The notes under the pieces are model-generated. The model made no database searches and had not been told where the DNA came from. It worked only from the letters and a program-made list of their open reading frames with translations. Both the position numbers and the translations under genes were made by a program. DNA of 7,645 nt from Candidatus Cloacimonadota bacterium (GTDB lineage Bacteria; Cloacimonadota; Cloacimonadia; JGIOTU-2). Below are positions 6,141-7,645 of this stretch, piece by piece. Where the stretch lies: positions 1-7,645 of the forward strand of contig JACNJG010000107.1 in assembly GCA_014382685.1 (NCBI GenBank), in the 5' to 3' direction. Within the stretch, counting starts at the first letter, position 1, and every line of letters begins with the position of its first letter.

Positions 6141-7481
6141 TTAATACTTCAAACTACTTCCACCGATGAATTCTCTCAATACCGAATGTTCAGGAACTGA
6201 AGAATCATCTTCAATAGGAATTACTTCTTTCAGAAATTCCCGAATTCTGTTTGCTCTTTGGAAGGCATCCTCTTTTAGCGGATCGTCTCTGAATTTCTCA
6301 GTCCATTCCTCGAATAAATTCAGCATTCTGCTCGCATATAAAGCTATTTCATAAGGCATTGCACTGTTTATGATATAATCAGTTGTGTTAATGTAAGGTA
6401 TGATATTACGCAATTCACTGCTGCGTACATAATGCCAGTGCTCGAGGGTTTGCTGTGGATTATATGCCCGATGAGTAGCATCCCTCAGCATTCTGCGGAT
6501 CAATCGCAGGTCTGTCCAGCGAATGTATTTACCTTTTTCATTCTTCATTTGCAATAATGGTTCGAGATACAGTTTGAATTTAATCTCATTGGAAACATCC
6601 TTTGTCATTGCAGGGAATAGCCCGTGCAGACTGTCTATAAGCAGAATCTGATGGTCATCCAGCTTCATTTTTGTCCGATTCAAATACCGAGTGCCTGTCT
6701 TAAAATCATAGAAAGGAATTTTCACTTCTTTGCCTATGCATAATGCGCTGACATGTTCGTTTATTAAAGGCAGGTCGAGTGCCTGGGGTGTTTCAAAATC
6801 ATAATCTCCGAATTCATCTTTCGGGTGCATTTCCAGATCGAAGAAATAGTGATCGACATTGAGCGTGACGAAACTCAAACCGTGCTTTTTCAGACGCTGC
6901 TCCAGCTTTATGGTTGTCGTGGTCTTCCCGGAAGAAGATGGACCGCTTATCATCACGACCTTTATTTTGTCTTTTCGTTCCAGCATAAGTTCTGCAGCAA
7001 TATCCACATCGTTTTCGTACGCACTTTCGGACTCGTGCACGATATGTGGAAACTCGCCATTTTCTATACGAGCATTCATTTTTGCAATCGTATTGAGGTT
7101 GTGAGAAGTAGCCCAATCGAGCACTTTCCAGAGTTTTGACCAGGGAATGTTCTCGGATGGATGGGATGATTTTTTATTCTTCTCTTCCCTTTTACGATTT
7201 TGCTCGTTGCGGTACAGAATGTATTCTTTTGCCACCTCATCGTGCCCGTTCTTTATTAAAACCTGCTCTACAATATCCTGGATATCTTCAACATGCGGGG
7301 GATGATTCTCTGAGAATTTGCTTTCAAGAATTTTCACGACCTGTTTGGACATGCGTTCAGCCGGCTTTTTATCCCTGCCCCCCACTGCGATCGCAGCTCT
7401 GTACATTGCATTTGCGATGCGAATTGAATTGAATCGCACCTTTGCGCCGCTTCGTTTTATTACATGAGTTATTTCAGCCAT
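6141..7481 (-). CDS. ATP-cone domain fused to uridine kinase/phosphoribulokinase-like P-loop kinase
   Basis: Predicted cytosolic ATP-dependent kinase of 446 residues; the substrate (perhaps a nucleoside) is not proven. Residues 1-95 are an ATP-cone, the allosteric nucleotide-sensing domain of ribonucleotide reductases and NrdR, opening with HVIKRSGAKVRFNSIRI and ending in a basic linker. A helical linker (about 110-170) leads to the kinase. Kinase motifs are the Walker A GPSSSGKTT (180-188), NVDHYF (208-213), GDYDFETPQALDL (225-237), IPFYDFKTGTR (255-265), Walker B-like ILLIDSLHGLFP (279-290) and a basic RLIRRMLRDATHR segment (326-338). This order matches uridine-kinase-like proteins that usually carry an N-terminal TGS domain; here an ATP-cone replaces it. 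Archaeal 2-phosphoglycerate kinase is another kinase with an ATP-cone-like N-terminus. The ATG start has AAGGAG five bases upstream (7487-7492). It is apparently monocistronic, or the last gene of a unit beginning outside the window. Confidence 0.85.
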   Translation of the reverse strand: MAEITHVIKRSGAKVRFNSIRIANAMYRAAIAVGGRDKKPAERMSKQVVKILESKFSENHPPHVEDIQDIVEQVLIKNGHDEVAKEYILYRNEQNRKREEKNKKSSHPSENIPWSKLWKVLDWATSHNLNTIAKMNARIENGEFPHIVHESESAYENDVDIAAELMLERKDKIKVVMISGPSSSGKTTTTIKLEQRLKKHGLSFVTLNVDHYFFDLEMHPKDEFGDYDFETPQALDLPLINEHVSALCIGKEVKIPFYDFKTGTRYLNRTKMKLDDHQILLIDSLHGLFPAMTKDVSNEIKFKLYLEPLLQMKNEKGKYIRWTDLRLIRRMLRDATHRAYNPQQTLEHWHYVRSSELRNIIPYINTTDYIINSAMPYEIALYASRMLNLFEEWTEKFRDDPLKEDAFQRANRIREFLKEVIPIEDDSSVPEHSVLREFIGGSSLKY

Positions 7482-7499
7482 TATGACTCCTTAGGAACC

Positions 7500-7535
7500 T
7501 TTTTATGAGAGAGGTAATTATTGTCAACTTGTCAA
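7500..7535 (-). promoter_or_regulatory. Candidate kinase promoter with duplicated -35 box
   Basis: GTTGACAA occurs twice in tandem on the minus strand (7536-7529 and 7528-7521), giving TTGACA at 7535-7530 and at 7527-7522. The inner copy is followed after 16 bases by TAAAAA (7505-7500), a weak -10. Transcription from there would start close to 7493, leaving only a very short leader directly before the AAGGAG ribosome binding site. The tandem copy could also be a binding site for a regulator. Confidence 0.3.
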
Positions 7536-7582
7536 CATGAGATCATGCTTCATTTTAGAAGGGAAAAAATTGAATGACGAAT

Positions 7583-7643
7583 ATCGATTAACCCTGTTAA
7601 ATAAATCGAAGATTTAGCTTTGCTATTTCACAGGGTTAACGAT
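7583..7643. repeat. 61-bp folded inverted repeat with inner hairpin
   Basis: TTAACCCTGT (7588-7597) is the exact complement of ACAGGGTTAA (7630-7639). ATCG (7583-7586) and CGAT (7640-7643) extend the stem past one bulged base, and AAATA/TATTT-type pairing continues inward after one mismatch. The centre holds a second hairpin, AAATC-GAA-GATTT (7603-7615). The region codes for nothing visible. It could be a dispersed palindromic repeat, a terminator-like structure of a gene beyond the window edge, or a structured RNA leader. The edge of the window prevents a decision. Confidence 0.65.
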
Positions 7644-7645
7644 TT

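Noticed and set aside
6825..7139. Overlapping frames of about 100 codons on both strands inside the kinase gene
   Set aside because: They lie antisense or out of frame across the P-loop and linker region of the kinase, whose motifs are unmistakable in the annotated frame.
7583..7643. Integron attC site
   Set aside because: Despite the folded shape, the ends do not fit the RYYYAAC and GTTRRRY core boxes, and no integrase or cassette-like gene is visible.

Overview
The window is moderately AT-rich bacterial chromosome. All five protein genes lie on the minus strand. The best guess for the host is an uncultured bacterium of the FCB superphylum, most likely Candidatus Cloacimonadota. The main evidence is the secreted parallel beta-helix protein: its opening repeats and its C-terminal FlgD-like/type IX secretion sorting domain have the style seen in large families from that phylum. 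Intergenic DNA studded with small palindromes and degenerate repeats fits. This placement is from pattern memory, not from a search.

Layout in transcription order (right to left). (1) 7482-7645 holds a folded inverted repeat and a weak promoter. (2) 6141-7481 encodes an ATP-cone domain fused to a uridine kinase/phosphoribulokinase-type P-loop kinase. (3) 5981-6140 is a very AT-rich leader with candidate promoters and a possible 23-codon leader ORF. (4) 4496-5980 encodes the exported beta-helix protein. (5) 3895-4495 is a 600-bp gene-free stretch containing at least six separate repeat structures. (6) 4-3894 is a tight three-gene operon: ornithine aminotransferase, then lysine-2-oxoglutarate reductase (saccharopine-forming), then saccharopine dehydrogenase (glutamate-forming). 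The first two genes overlap by 4 bp and the last two are 19 bp apart.

The operon is the clearest functional unit. Lysine-2-oxoglutarate reductase joins lysine to 2-oxoglutarate to give saccharopine. Saccharopine dehydrogenase splits that into glutamate and aminoadipate semialdehyde. Ornithine aminotransferase moves the delta-amino group of ornithine to 2-oxoglutarate, giving glutamate and glutamate semialdehyde. All three converge on glutamate and on omega-semialdehydes that cyclise to five- or six-membered imines, which suggests combined catabolism of basic amino acids. The lysine steps are reversible, so a biosynthetic role is not excluded. The two lysine enzymes are unfused counterparts, in the same order, of the bifunctional animal and plant enzyme AASS/LKR-SDH. 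The kinase and the beta-helix gene have no evident functional tie to the operon.
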